Positions 50,902 through 60,552 of a stretch of DNA of 64,000 nucleotides are shown here, piece by piece (position 1 is the first letter of the stretch; each line of letters starts with the position of its first letter). Location: positions 460,349 to 524,348 of the forward strand of contig JAJOZX010003311.1 of NCBI GenBank assembly GCA_023014485.1, written 5' to 3'. The translations under genes and the position numbers were made by a program. The stretch comes from Bathynomus jamesi (Eukaryota > Arthropoda > Malacostraca > Isopoda > Cirolanidae). Under the pieces are notes generated by a model. The model ran no database searches. It was not told the origin of the DNA and saw nothing but the letters and a program-made list of their open reading frames with translations.

Positions 50902-51185
50902 CACTGGTCAACAACAATTTTGTCACAAGGGTTTTGATAGGTGTTCTAAGTGTACTTTTTCATGCTGAATCTAAATATGAAATCAGATTTTTTCTATCAG
51001 GCTTAGTTTACTTGTGACGCTATGCTCATTTTTTCCTCATTTAGCATGATCACCGGATAAAAAAATAATAACATATTATATATAATTAAGTATATAACAA
51101 TATTATAATATAAAACATTATAAAAATAATAAATATAATATATTATATTAATTAATATAACTATAATAAAATATATTAATATATA

Positions 51186-52482
51186 TGTTAAACACAGACC
51201 GTGCATGGCACAAGGAACTCTTCTGGGAAAATTAAATCCACTATAGTCCGAATAAGTAATGATAAATGACAAATACCATAGTTTTTTTCCTTTTTCATGA
51301 TTTTAGCCCGACGTGGGCAACGGGTCTCTCGCAAAGAGATCCCATAAATATAGCTTCCCTCACCAGCTATCTGCAAAGCAGACAGGATCCAGCTTTGGGA
51401 CGTGGATCTAGGGTTTAAAGCAAACCTAGATCCCTACACTCAGAACCTCTATATAAGTAAAAGACTCGTTGCATTCACGTCACGTCGTGTTGAATAAATC
51501 AAAGAAAAAGGGGGTAACTATTGTATTTTTAGCCAAAAAAAAACCAAAACTTAAACCTCAACCGGGTATACTAAACGGACGTGTTTCGTGCCTTGAAAAG
51601 TGGACGCTCAATGTCCCGGTTGAGGTTTAAGTTTTGGTTTTTTTTGGCTAAAAATACAATAGTTACCCCTTTTTCTTTGATTTATTCAACACGACGTGAA
51701 TGCAACGAGTCTTTTACATATAGAGGTTCTGAGTGTAGGGATCTAGGTTTGCTTTAAACCCTAGATCCACGTCCCAAAGCTGGATCCTGTCTGCTTTGCA
51801 GATAGCTGGTGAGGGAAGCTATATTTATGGGATCTCTTTGCGAGAGACCCGTTGCCCACGTCGGGCTAAAATCATGAAAAAGGAAAAAACTATGGTATTT
51901 GTCATTTATCATTACTTATTCGGACTATAGTGGATTTAATTTTCCCAGAAGAGTTCCTTGTGCCATGCACGGTCTGTGTTTAACATATATTGTTCTCAAG
52001 GAACCATTCTGAGTTTGTGTATACTAAACGGACGTGTTTCGTGCCTTGAAAAGTGGACGCTCAATGTCCCGGTTGAGGTTTAAGTTTTGGTTTTTTTTGG
52101 CTAAAAATACAATAGTTACCCCCTTTTTCTTTGATTTATTCAACACGACGTGAATGCAACGAGTCTTTTACTTATATAGAGGTTCTGAGTGTAGGGATCT
52201 AGTTTGCTTTAAACCCTAGATCCACGTCCCAAAGCTGGATCCTGTCTGCTTTGCAGATAGCTGGTGAGGGAAGCTATATTTATGGGATCTCTTTGCGAGA
52301 GACCCGTTGCCCACGTCGGGCTAAAATCATGAAAAAGGAAAAAAACTATGGTATTTGTCATTTATCATTACTTATTCGGACTATAGTGGATTTAATTTTC
52401 CCAGAAGAGTTCCTTGTGCCATGCACGGTCTGTGTTTAACATATATTGTTCTCAGGGAACCATTCTGAGTTTGTGTATATTA
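51186..52482. repeat. Foldback repeat FB-A, copy 2, with tandem arm duplication
   Basis: Left arm 51186-51574 and right arm 51618-51988 are almost perfect reverse complements around a 43-bp centre. The unit from the centre through the right arm (51577-52019) is then repeated in direct orientation at 52020-52482 with a handful of differences. Identical 62-residue translations at 51188-51376 (minus) and 52251-52439 (plus) show how little the arms have diverged. There is no plausible protein. Confidence 0.88.
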
Positions 52483-52750
52483 ATATATATGTTGTATTAA
52501 TTTTTCTGTAAAATTAGTACAATTTATTCCTTTGGGGAGAAAGTTCTGATAATGCTGGCAGGATAAATTTGGTCGGAGCAGCAGACTGTGCAGGTTGAAA
52601 CATGTTTGTACCTGTTCAGACATGAGCCTAGTTTCTGTGTGGAGAGCAGCTCCAAGTCAGTCTGCTTGTAAATGTCACAGTGTTAACAGCTAGTGTCTGT
52701 TGCTTCTTGTTAATTTTACACCAGTGTTGTATTCATATAGATGTTTTGTA

Positions 52751-54426
52751 ATGCCGCGGAACTGTCTGAATCATCCTAATTCCTTTTGTTATGTATGTGG
52801 TGATCTAACTTTAAAATCCCAGAAACGTAACTTTACACCATTAGTAAAAAAATGCTATGAACTTTATTTCGGATGTAAAGTAGGGCGATCAGGAGAAGAG
52901 TTGGGCCCCTCACATTTGTTGTGTGACATGTGTAAGACTACTTACAGGATGGCTAAACGGTTCACGTCACATGCCATTTGCTATTCCAATGATTTGGAGG
53001 GAACCCAAAGATCACACAACAGACTGCTATTTCTGCCTGGTAAATACAAAGGGGATCACTTCAAAAACAAAGAGCCTTATGAAATACCCTAATCTACCGT
53101 CTGCAATGAGACCAGTTCCCCACAGTAATCAACTTCCAGTACCAAATCCTCCTGAACATGTAAGTTTAAGTGATGAGGAATCAAACGTAGCTGTAGCATA
53201 TCACGAGGAAAAAGATGAAGACATTTCTGATCCAACATTCCAGGCTACCTGTTCCTCCAATGAACCACATTTACTGTCACAAGGAGATCTAAATGACCTA
53301 GTTCGTGATTTGAAATTATCTAAGAAGCAGGCTGAACTTTTAGGTTCAAGATTAAAGGGTTGGAATCTACTGCAACGTGACACTAAAGTTTGTTTTTTCC
53401 GCAGCCGCCATGATGAATTCAAAGAATGGTTCTCCCATGAAGATGGACTTGTGTTTTGTAAAGATGTTAATTCAGTCATGGGGGCTCTTGGTCATGAACA
53501 TAACGTGGATGAGTGGCGATTGTTCATTGACTCCTCAAAAGTCAGCTTGAAAGCAGTCCTTCTTCACAACGGAAATAAATTTCCTTCTGTACCTATTGCA
53601 CATGCTGCAAACATGAAAGAGTCATACGACAACATGAAGTTGCTTTTAGAAAAGTTTCAGTATCAGAAATATAAGTGGAATATCTGTGGTGGAGATCTGA
53701 AGGTCATTGCACTTTTGCTAGGGTTGCAGCTAGGTTACACCAAGTACTGTTTTTTTATGTGAGTGGGACAGTAGGGACAAGCAAAACCACTACGTTAAGA
53801 AGGATTGGCCAAAACGCACCTCACTTGTTCCAGGCATTTTTCTTGCCTGGTCACTTGTTGACCCTGAGAAAGTGTACCTTCCTCCTTTGCATATCAAGCT
53901 TGGACTTATGAAAAACTTTGTTAAAGCGATGGATAAAGCGCAAACAGGATTCACATACTTGAGAAATAAGTTTCCCCGGATCAGTGATGCCAAGATTAAA
54001 GAAGGCATTTTTGTAGGCCCTCAGATCAGAGAATTGTTGAGAGATGAGAGATTTGAAGGAGAGTTGAACGAAGTTGAGAAAGCTGCGTGGCAGAGTTTCA
54101 AAAGTGTCTGCACAAATTTTTTGGGAAATCACAAGGCCGAAAACTATCCTGAAATAGTAGGAGATCTTCTTAAGTCTTACCAAGCAATGGGGTGCAATAT
54201 GTCATTAAAGGTTCATTTCTTGGACTCTCACTTGGACTTTTTTCCGGAAAACCTGGGTGCGGTAAGCGACGAACATGGTGAGCGTTTTCATCAGGATATT
54301 TCTGCCATGGAAAACCGTTACCAAGGCAAATGGAGCCCCAGTATGCTGGCTGACTATTGCTGGACTCTTAAGAGAGACATGCCTGAGGCAAAGCACAGCA
54401 GAAAATCAAAACAAGCTACTTTTTAA
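52751..54426 (+). pseudogene. Transposase-like protein of the CACTG element, two frameshifts
   Basis: About 560 residues. The N-terminus has a cysteine-rich putative zinc-binding region (NSFCYVCGDLTLKSQKR, FTPLVKKCYELYFGCKVG, HLLCDMCK). A frameshift near 52945 leads to MPFAIPMIWREPKDHTTDCY then FCLVNTKG. The core follows: SKKQAELLGSRLKGWNLLQR, WRLFIDSSKVSLKAVLLHNG, KWNICGGDLKVIALLLGLQL. A second shift lies in a T run near 53755, then KVYLPPLHIKLGLMKNFVKA, FLDSHLDFFPENLGAVSDEH, GERFHQDISAMENRYQGKWS and MLADYCWTLKRDMPEAKHSR. Asp in FIDSSK, Asp in GDLKV and Glu in HGERFHQD are candidate catalytic residues of an RNase H-like fold (inference). Start chosen at MPRNCLNHPNS, which aligns with the start in copy C. 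The family is widespread in arthropods and cnidarians and usually unnamed. Confidence 0.8.
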
Positions 54427-54630
54427 ACTACAGGTATGTCTTTTCGATCATATTTTAATAAGTATGTAACTATATGGGTTTTTAAAAATTAAATTGCATG
54501 TCACACAAAACCAGACCTGATAGAGAAATTTTACAAACTTATTTGGATTCAGCACAGAAAATACTAAGAATAAAGTATTTTCATTCTTGGGACACGAAAA
54601 AAACATTTTTTTTTTTGTTGCCCAGTGTTA

Positions 54631-54778
54631 TCTAACGGTCCTTCGATATGTCCCTCAAAGTTAGTTTTTCATCTAATACTTTCAACTATAATACTCTTTT
54701 GAAATATAGATAATAGTTATAAAATCAAAATTTGATTATATAATCATTATCTATAACTGTATTCATTATCTATAGTTA
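54631..54778. other. Gene-free AT-rich spacer
   Basis: Short spacer, nothing recognised. Confidence 0.5.
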
Positions 54779-55518
54779 CAGGGTGATTACAAATGATCTT
54801 CCCGATTTTAAACATTTATTATGAAAAAATTAACAAAGCTACAAAGAAAAGCAAGATATACAAATAAAGAATATTTCAGGGAATTTTTATTTATAATATT
54901 GAACACTTCCGAGAGAGCCCTAAAGTTAATGTGTTTTGTCCTCTTACCGCTGAGAAAGTTTACGGTTCATTCTTTGCTGAACAAACAATTGACGGTATCA
55001 TTTACCGCGATATTGTCCAGCTGTGGCTGATGTCCCAGCTGCTAGAGGACAAAGCTGATGTGTGGTTTCAGCAGGATGGTGTGCCATCCCATTTCCACGG
55101 TGAGGTTACAACATTCCTGAATGAGCAATTGCCTGATCGTTGGATCGGGCGTGGGGGTGCCCATTCCTTGCCAGCTCGTTCGCCCGATCTAACCCCCCCC
55201 TTGACTTCTTTCTATTGGCTATGCCAAAAATGAAGTTTTTTGTTCCACCAATGGCAACAACTTTGGAACATTTGAAGGAAAGAATACGTGAGGCTGTTAG
55301 AAAAGTTCAGTATGATATGGTACAGAATGTATGGAGGGAAACAGAATACCGCTTTGATGTCTGCAGAGCCACGAAAGGAGCTCGTATTGAACTTCAATAG
55401 CTCGTAAATAAAACTTTTTGAGTTCTTCTTTATTTTTATACCTTGCTTTTCGCTGTAACTTTGTTAGTTTTTTCATAATAAATGTTTAAAATCGGGAAGA
55501 TCATTTGTAATCACCCTG
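54779..55518 (+). mobile_element. Mariner-type element, internally deleted
   Basis: Inverted ends CAGGGTGATTACAAATGATC, matching for about 65 bp and including CCCGATTTTAAACATTTATT. TA on both sides (54777-54778 and 55519-55520). 740 bp. The first half of the transposase is deleted. Confidence 0.9.
54931..55400 (+). pseudogene. Mariner-type transposase, C-terminal half
   Basis: LLEDKADVWFQQDGVPSHFH carries the second catalytic Asp; FLNEQLPDRWIGRGGAHSLP and ARSPDLTP follow. A one-base change in a C run near 55195 shifts the frame; the third Asp is then readable as PLDFFLLAMPKMKFFVPPMA. The end, VQNVWRETEYRFDVCRATKG, is intact. The first Asp and DNA-binding region are missing. Same lineage as 43260-43893. 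Confidence 0.85.
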
Positions 55519-55689
55519 TATATTAAAATTAATATTTAATTTTTTATTTATAATCACGTATGACTTTTTTGATACATTTATCGATAATTTATTTGCATTC
55601 AGACAATCCTAAATATGAATGTGATGTAGGTTAGGGATGAGCTCCAGAAATGATCTTGCGTCACTTGTGTAATGCATTAGTTATTATCC
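55519..55689. other. Gene-free spacer
   Basis: AT-rich, nothing recognised. Confidence 0.5.
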
Positions 55690-55905
55690 AATGTCAGAAA
55701 TGTCGTGTCATCCGCATACTGAATACTGGTTGCTTTTTGCCAATTACAAAATTCATCGATATAACATAGGAATAGGAAGGGTTGTATACATGCAATATCG
55801 AACCCTGTGGCACTCCGTGAGTGATTAATCGAAAGTCTGATTCATGTTTGCCTAGTCTGACGTACTGCCTCCTGTTATTTAAAAAGGTATTGACTCAGCC
55901 TAGTG
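55690..55905 (-). pseudogene. LINE reverse transcriptase fragment
   Basis: The minus strand reads NTFLNNRRQYVRLGKHESDF, then RLITHGVPQGSI followed by a short deletion, and MNFVIGKKQPVFSMR. GVPQGS is the RT palm motif; the FADD motif is lost. Short and broken; probably a CR1/LINE C relative. One side abuts a (GT)n tract at 55901-55922. Confidence 0.6.
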
Positions 55906-56035
55906 TGTGTGTGTGTGTGTGTAAGCAAATGGACATAAGTGAGGTCAAATGTATGATAATTCACAGGTGTAGTGAAAAATCAAGAATGTGTAGAAAAATT
56001 TAAAAAATCTTTATTGTCGGAAAACAATATTAGCC

Positions 56036-56110
56036 CAGGTTAGGTTACGTTGGTTAAAGTTTGGTTTGCTTATGTTAGGTTATGTTAATCTAGCTAGATT
56101 AGCGAGTACC
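56036..56110. other. Stretch with TTAGG-like words
   Basis: GGTTAGGTTACGTTGG and GTTAGGTTATGTTAATC, degenerate TTAGG-type units between 56036 and 56100. Also near 56200-56225. Confidence 0.5.
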
Positions 56111-56252
56111 TTACTATTTAATAACTTAACAGAAACGCTTTTCAAACCCTCAACTACGATCGAAACATTTGTCACGCCCTTCTCGGTTCGGTGGCACTAA
56201 GGTTAGATTAGGTTAAATTAGGCTCAGTTAACTAGTTTTTTAGGTGCGGAGA

Positions 56253-56257
<5 letters not shown>

Positions 56258-56302
<45 letters not shown>
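56258..56302. repeat. (TG)n microsatellite
   Basis: Pure TG run of about 45 bp. Confidence 0.9.
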
Positions 56303-56305
<3 letters not shown>

Positions 56306-56382
56306 AAAATAACTCGATATCGTAAAGACATTATGAATTTCGTATAAAAAAAAATTCTAAAAATATTGTATTTAAATACTAG

Positions 56383-56413
56383 GTGGAGTGACAAGCTTGA
56401 CCTTCGTCAGAAT
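56383..56413 (+). repeat. SINE or LINE B tail fragment
   Basis: GACAAGCTTGACCTTCGTCA followed by GAATGA matches both the tail of the SINE at 32405 and the LINE B 3' end at 2478. Confidence 0.5.
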
Positions 56414-56590
56414 GAACAATTCGGGCTGGAGCAAAACCAGTAAACGTCGTTAGCAGTTTTTTTTTTGTGAGAGATTAAAATTAATTAAATTTTAAACTGT
56501 TTTCCAAAAGTAAATTTAATTTCAGGAATTTAAAGAATTTATTTTTAAACGAATCTAAAATTAATTAAAAAAAATAATTTGATACAAGCA

Positions 56591-56761
56591 GAGCCTTCGG
56601 CTCCCTACCCTATGGGCGGGGCTTGTGCTTCGCAAACTCGCCTACGGCGAGGGCACGTTAGAGTTATCCCTTTGGGGGGAGGTTATTCTCCCTCTCCCCC
56701 CAAAACTCCCTCACCCCCTTTATGCAACTTGGGGGGTCTAACCCTCACCCCTTGTTGCATA
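56591..56761. repeat. Island of short perfect hairpins
   Basis: Within 100 bp: GAGCC-TTC-GGCTC (56591), CCC-TAT-GGG (about 56608), TGC-TTC-GCA (56626), CTCGCC-TAC-GGCGAG (56637-56651), and CCC-TTT-GGG (about 56670). All have three-base loops starting with T. A longer hairpin follows, ATGCAAC...GTTGCAT (56721-56761). GC-rich in AT-rich surroundings. No gene identified. Confidence 0.7.
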
Positions 56762-57423
56762 CCCCCTTTACCCCACCCCCTCTCCCCCATACTATACTAT
56801 TTGACTATACTATTGCAGTTAATGGTTATTCAATATGCTTACCGACCTCTAACGAGAAGAAAAGGCAGCCAATAGAATCCATTTAATAAAAAATATGAAT
56901 AATTTCAATTATACGTTTCTAGGTTAACATTAACCTTCTCACTAGCCTTTTCTATCAGAAGGGACCACAATGAAGAATGTTTTGAGCCTTTTCCATCTGG
57001 TAGATGTACAACAATAATTTTTCTTCCCTTTAGTTCCTTCCTTCCTTTTACTTTTGGTTTTAGTTACCGCCTGAAAGAGGAAGGTTGAGCCTTCTAAAAG
57101 CTTTGTGGTTTAGCGTTTTATTTTATTTTATTTATCCTTTTAATTTTGGGGATATATTAATTATATTTTAATTTATATTTTAATTTGGGGGATTTTCAAT
57201 TTTTCATATATAAAAAAATTAATATTTTAATAATATTTCATGCAAATACAACGTCATATCAATATTTTTCGTAGAAGATAAAATTAATTCAATTTTAGAC
57301 AATTTTCCGAAAGTAAATTTAATTTAAAAATTATTTTCAAATCGTAATAAAGTTTTTGATCCGAAATTAATTTAAAAAATGTATTTTTAAACGAATTTAA
57401 AATAAAGTCGATGCGGTCCTAGT
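56762..57423. other. Gene-free AT-rich stretch
   Basis: C-rich start, then AT-rich sequence without coding. Confidence 0.5.
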
Positions 57424-57560
57424 ATTCGTATGAAAGTATGAAGAGTTAAACACCTTTTTACGTACAGCATCATTTCACACTTACACCCATTTCAGGGTAC
57501 GAGCAGCTCGCAGCAGCTTTGCCAAGCAAATAGGCAGTCAAAGTAGAGACGAGACTTTCG
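57424..57560 (+). repeat. Short interspersed repeat G, copy 4
   Basis: GAGTTAAACACCTTTTTACG, CCATTTCAGGGTACGAGCAG, TTGCCAAGCAAATAGGCAGT. Extends to about 57560 without a microsatellite tail. Confidence 0.75.
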
Positions 57561-57607
57561 TACGTGGTTCATTACCACTGAAAACAATGTTCTGTGTTAG
57601 TCTAGTC

Positions 57608-57838
57608 CAGGGGTTCTCAACCGGTGGGTAATTACCCCAAAGGGGTAATTTTGGATAGGCGGGGGGGGGGGGGGTAATGTATCTTTTACATATTTTATTT
57701 AAGAGTGATGTTTAAAGACAATTGCATGATTATAAACTAATTCTTTAACTTTTGGTTAATGTACGCGTCATTATGGGTAAAGGAGTGAGCGCCAATGCTT
57801 CAGGTGGGGTAATGGAAGTAAGTGGGTGAGAACACCTG
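57608..57838. mobile_element. hAT-type mini-element
   Basis: Exact 8-bp duplication GTCTAGTC (57600-57607 and 57839-57846). Ends CAGGGGTTCTCAACCGGTGG and (reverse complement) CAGGTGTTCTCACCCACTT. 231 bp, with a G13 run, no coding. Confidence 0.92.
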
Positions 57839-57846
57839 GTCTAGTC

Positions 57847-58019
57847 CAAGGAACATCATTACCCATATTCAATTGATTGCAATTTTCAGTTTGTTTGTAT
57901 TGCAGACACCCACAGTTATTAGCAGTCCTGGTACATGATTCTTCAGGAGGGATACGCACTGTAAGATGGTGTTTCCTCCCTCAGGCAGCACAAATTTATC
58001 TGTATCAATCAGTCATTCT

Positions 58020-58053
<34 letters not shown>

Positions 58054-58805
58054 CAATCTAATACTAGAGACCCGATGTAAAACAGAGAAGCGACAACGAA
58101 GCGAAGTTTTTGATTGGCTAATGGATTATGGGACCAGCTGATCATTTCAAGGGCTCCTGGAATTTGAAACATGTATTGATTTTAATATGAATGAATGAAG
58201 AAAATAACCATGATCCGTAAAAAAATTATCCACATATGGTTACAACTTAGGTCTACAGAATTTCCTTAGAGACAGAGCAGAATATATTAAGATTGAAGTA
58301 ATTATCTGATTGAAAAACGATCAGGTCTCCCAAAATTAATTGAAACATTGGTATTTTCAATTAAGTAATTATCGGTTAATTAAAAAATAAATTTGGAAAA
58401 TTAATTATACAGCTTTGTTATGAACAATTACCTTATCACTTTCAATGTACGTTTTAAGACAATACATTTTTGTCTGTGAAATATATTACGTAGAGTTACC
58501 GAGAACTTTTTAATAGTTGGCCTTACAATAGTCGTAAAATCAAAGAAAACGAAATTCTTTCATACCGGATAGCAATATTTATGTGAACGTTAACGTGCAT
58601 GCTATCTTCGCCCCTATGAAATAGTAATTTAGAGACAATTTTTGCACCGAATTTTTCAAACCTTTAACCCTTTTTGACATGTTTAATTAAGACCACTGTA
58701 GTGCCTTAATTATTGGTTTGTAAAACTTTTGATGTATATGAAAGTTATAACATAAGGTCTGAACTTATTGCACCAATTTATTGCGTGTTATACACATCCA
58801 GGCCT
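57847..58805. other. Gene-free stretch
   Basis: (TA)n at 58022-58050, otherwise unclassified AT-rich sequence. Confidence 0.5.
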
Positions 58806-58971
58806 CCGAGGCCTTTTGCGTGTTATTCTACTTTCAACAAAAAGAAAAGTCCCGAAACAAGACATCAATTTGTACATTTGTTTTAGACTTTTAGTTGTAA
58901 TGTATTATTTTTCATAAATCTAATTTAAAATAAATTTTCCTATGAGACCAGACTTATGGGACACCCTGTAT
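58806..58971. mobile_element. Tc1/mariner-type end fragment
   Basis: Reverse complement of 33476-33606; ends GACTTATGGGACACCCTG next to TATA. Only one end present. Confidence 0.7.
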
Positions 58972-59098
58972 ATACGTGATACAAATTAACAATGGTACAT
59001 TAAAAAGTAAACATACACGGTATTGGCGCTGTTCGAGAATTGTTAAATGTTAAATTTTAGTTAGCCTTTATATAAAAAGACTTCTTTTTTCTTTTTTG

Positions 59099-59302
59099 GG
59101 AGCTATTGAAGAATAGGGCCCCCAGCCTTTTTTAGTTAGCTTTATAAGGGTAACTAACAAATATATCATGACCTAACCTAACCAATCGTCAAGGGCGTAC
59201 AGTTAACCTAGCGATTGGTTAGGTTAGGTGGTAATATTTTCGTTAGTTAGCCTTATAAGCCTAACTAAAGAAGGCTGGGGGTCCCTATTCTTCAATAGCT
59301 CC
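59099..59302. mobile_element. Palindromic mini-element, copy 4 (Merlin-like)
   Basis: Exact 8-bp duplication CTTTTTTG (59091-59098 and 59303-59310). Outer arms GGAGCTATTGAAGAATAGGG and complement are identical; then the shared core CCCCAGCC to CCTAACCTAACCAATCGTCA. Confidence 0.88.
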
Positions 59303-59364
59303 CTTTTTTGTTATGGCTGAGAAAGTTGATGTTCACATTTTACACATTGATTTCAGTGTTACTG

Positions 59365-59845
59365 AAAAGGGTACTTGTAGGTTATCTCCCCACCCCCCAC
59401 GCTTGATTTGTCATCGTGGCAAATAGCACGCACGCAGAACAATCAAACGAGCAATTCGTTCTAGAATGTTTGATGCACATTGGTTGTTGATTTGTTATAC
59501 AACTTACATTAACTTTGGATCACCTGAAGAGCAGGGTCCCCAGCCTTCTTTAGTTAGCCTTATAACGCTAACTAACAAAATATCACCACCTAACCTAACC
59601 AATCATTAGGTCAACTGTACGCCCTTGATGATTGGTTAGGTCTTGATATTTTCGTTAGTTAGCCTTATAAAGCTAACTGAAAAAGGCTGGGGGCCATGAT
59701 CTTCAGGTGATCCTTAACTTTATAATGGCGATCCTTCAGAATCCGGCCAGAAATTAGTTTAAAAAATAAATCGTATCAATAATTTAATTATTACATGAAT
59801 CAAGCGTCGGGGGAAGATAACCTACAAATACCCTTAAAAGTTACG
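59365..59845. repeat. Outer inverted repeat around palindrome copy 5
   Basis: GGGTACTTGTAGGTTATCTC then ACGCTTGATT at the left mirrors AATCAAGCGTCGGGGGAAGA then TAACCTACAAATACCC at the right. The mini-element at 59517-59713 sits near the middle. Target duplication not found. Confidence 0.65.
59517..59713. mobile_element. Palindromic mini-element, copy 5 (Merlin-like)
   Basis: Exact 8-bp duplication TTAACTTT (59509-59516 and 59714-59721). Arms GGATCACCTGAAGAGCAGGG and, on the other side, complement of GGATCACCTGAAGATCATGG. The shared core has CCTAACCTAACCAATCATTA. Confidence 0.88.
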
Positions 59846-59926
59846 GTCGAACGTGGAATCATCATCAGCACATTTGTATCAACAATTTATCCATTACACG
59901 AATAAAGATAGGAATGGTTTAGAATT

Positions 59927-60126
59927 CAGGGGTTCTTAACCTCTGGGTTCGCGACCCAAACTTGGGTCATTAAATTGTCATTTATCATTTATTTACGTTA
60001 TCTTTAATAATTTTACCATTATTATTATTTTATTATCTATTACGAATTAACTGTTTGAAGGGATGGGTCGCCGAGCAGCCCCGAGACCAGAATTTGGGTC
60101 GCAGCCTAAAAAGGTTAAGAACCCCT
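59927..60126. mobile_element. hAT-type mini-element
   Basis: Inverted ends CAGGGGTTCTTAACCTCTGG and (reverse complement) CAGGGGTTCTTAACCTTTTT. Right flank GTTTAGAA, left flank GTTTAGAA plus two T (59917-59926). 200 bp; GGGTCGCGACC-type words lie inside both ends. No coding. Confidence 0.88.
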
Positions 60127-60552
60127 GGTTTAGAAATAACATTTTTAACAACACTCAGTTGTGTTGGGATAACAACATACATTTTTATGATAATAATATG
60201 GCCCAACCATGAAATTTACTATTCCCAAGTTCGCACCAGCTCCATGTTTGTGCCATGAGAAGTTCGCTCCAAAGATTGAATGTCTCTTATTCTTATCTTC
60301 AGTCAAAGTGCAACCAAAAGTAATCAACCTTAAAGGTTGATTTGGGGTCCATCATAATCGTTTCCATTTTTCTCATTCGCATTTGTTATGCAATTCATGA
60401 TATTAATTGCAATCCTCTTATATTATCCATGCCTCCATCTGTAAATCCCATTGTAACATGTATGCACGTCTGGTTGCAACACGATTAAATCCCATATTTC
60501 TACTTCGAAACAGTATTTATTAGCCAACTGTATAATATATATATATATATTC
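60127..60552. other. Gene-free stretch ending in (TA)n
   Basis: No recognised element; TA run at 60533-60551 marks the 5' truncation of LINE E copy 3. Confidence 0.5.

Larger units (their letters stand above)
50902..54627 (+). mobile_element. CACTG-ended DNA transposon, copy A, nearly complete
   Basis: Left end CACTGGTCAACAACAA and right end (reverse complement) CACTGGGCAACAAAAA, with further matching words TGCTGAATCTAAAT and TTTCTATCAGG in both. TTA on both sides (50899-50901 and 54628-54630) is a 3-bp duplication. It contains a nearly complete coding region (52751-54426) and a nested foldback repeat (51186-52482). CACTG ends with 3-bp duplications fit EnSpm/CACTA-type (CMC) elements. Confidence 0.8.

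Noticed and set aside
51188..52439. Two identical 62-residue frames on opposite strands, as a possible duplicated gene
   Set aside because: They are the two arms of a foldback repeat. Conservation is at the DNA level throughout and there are no protein features.
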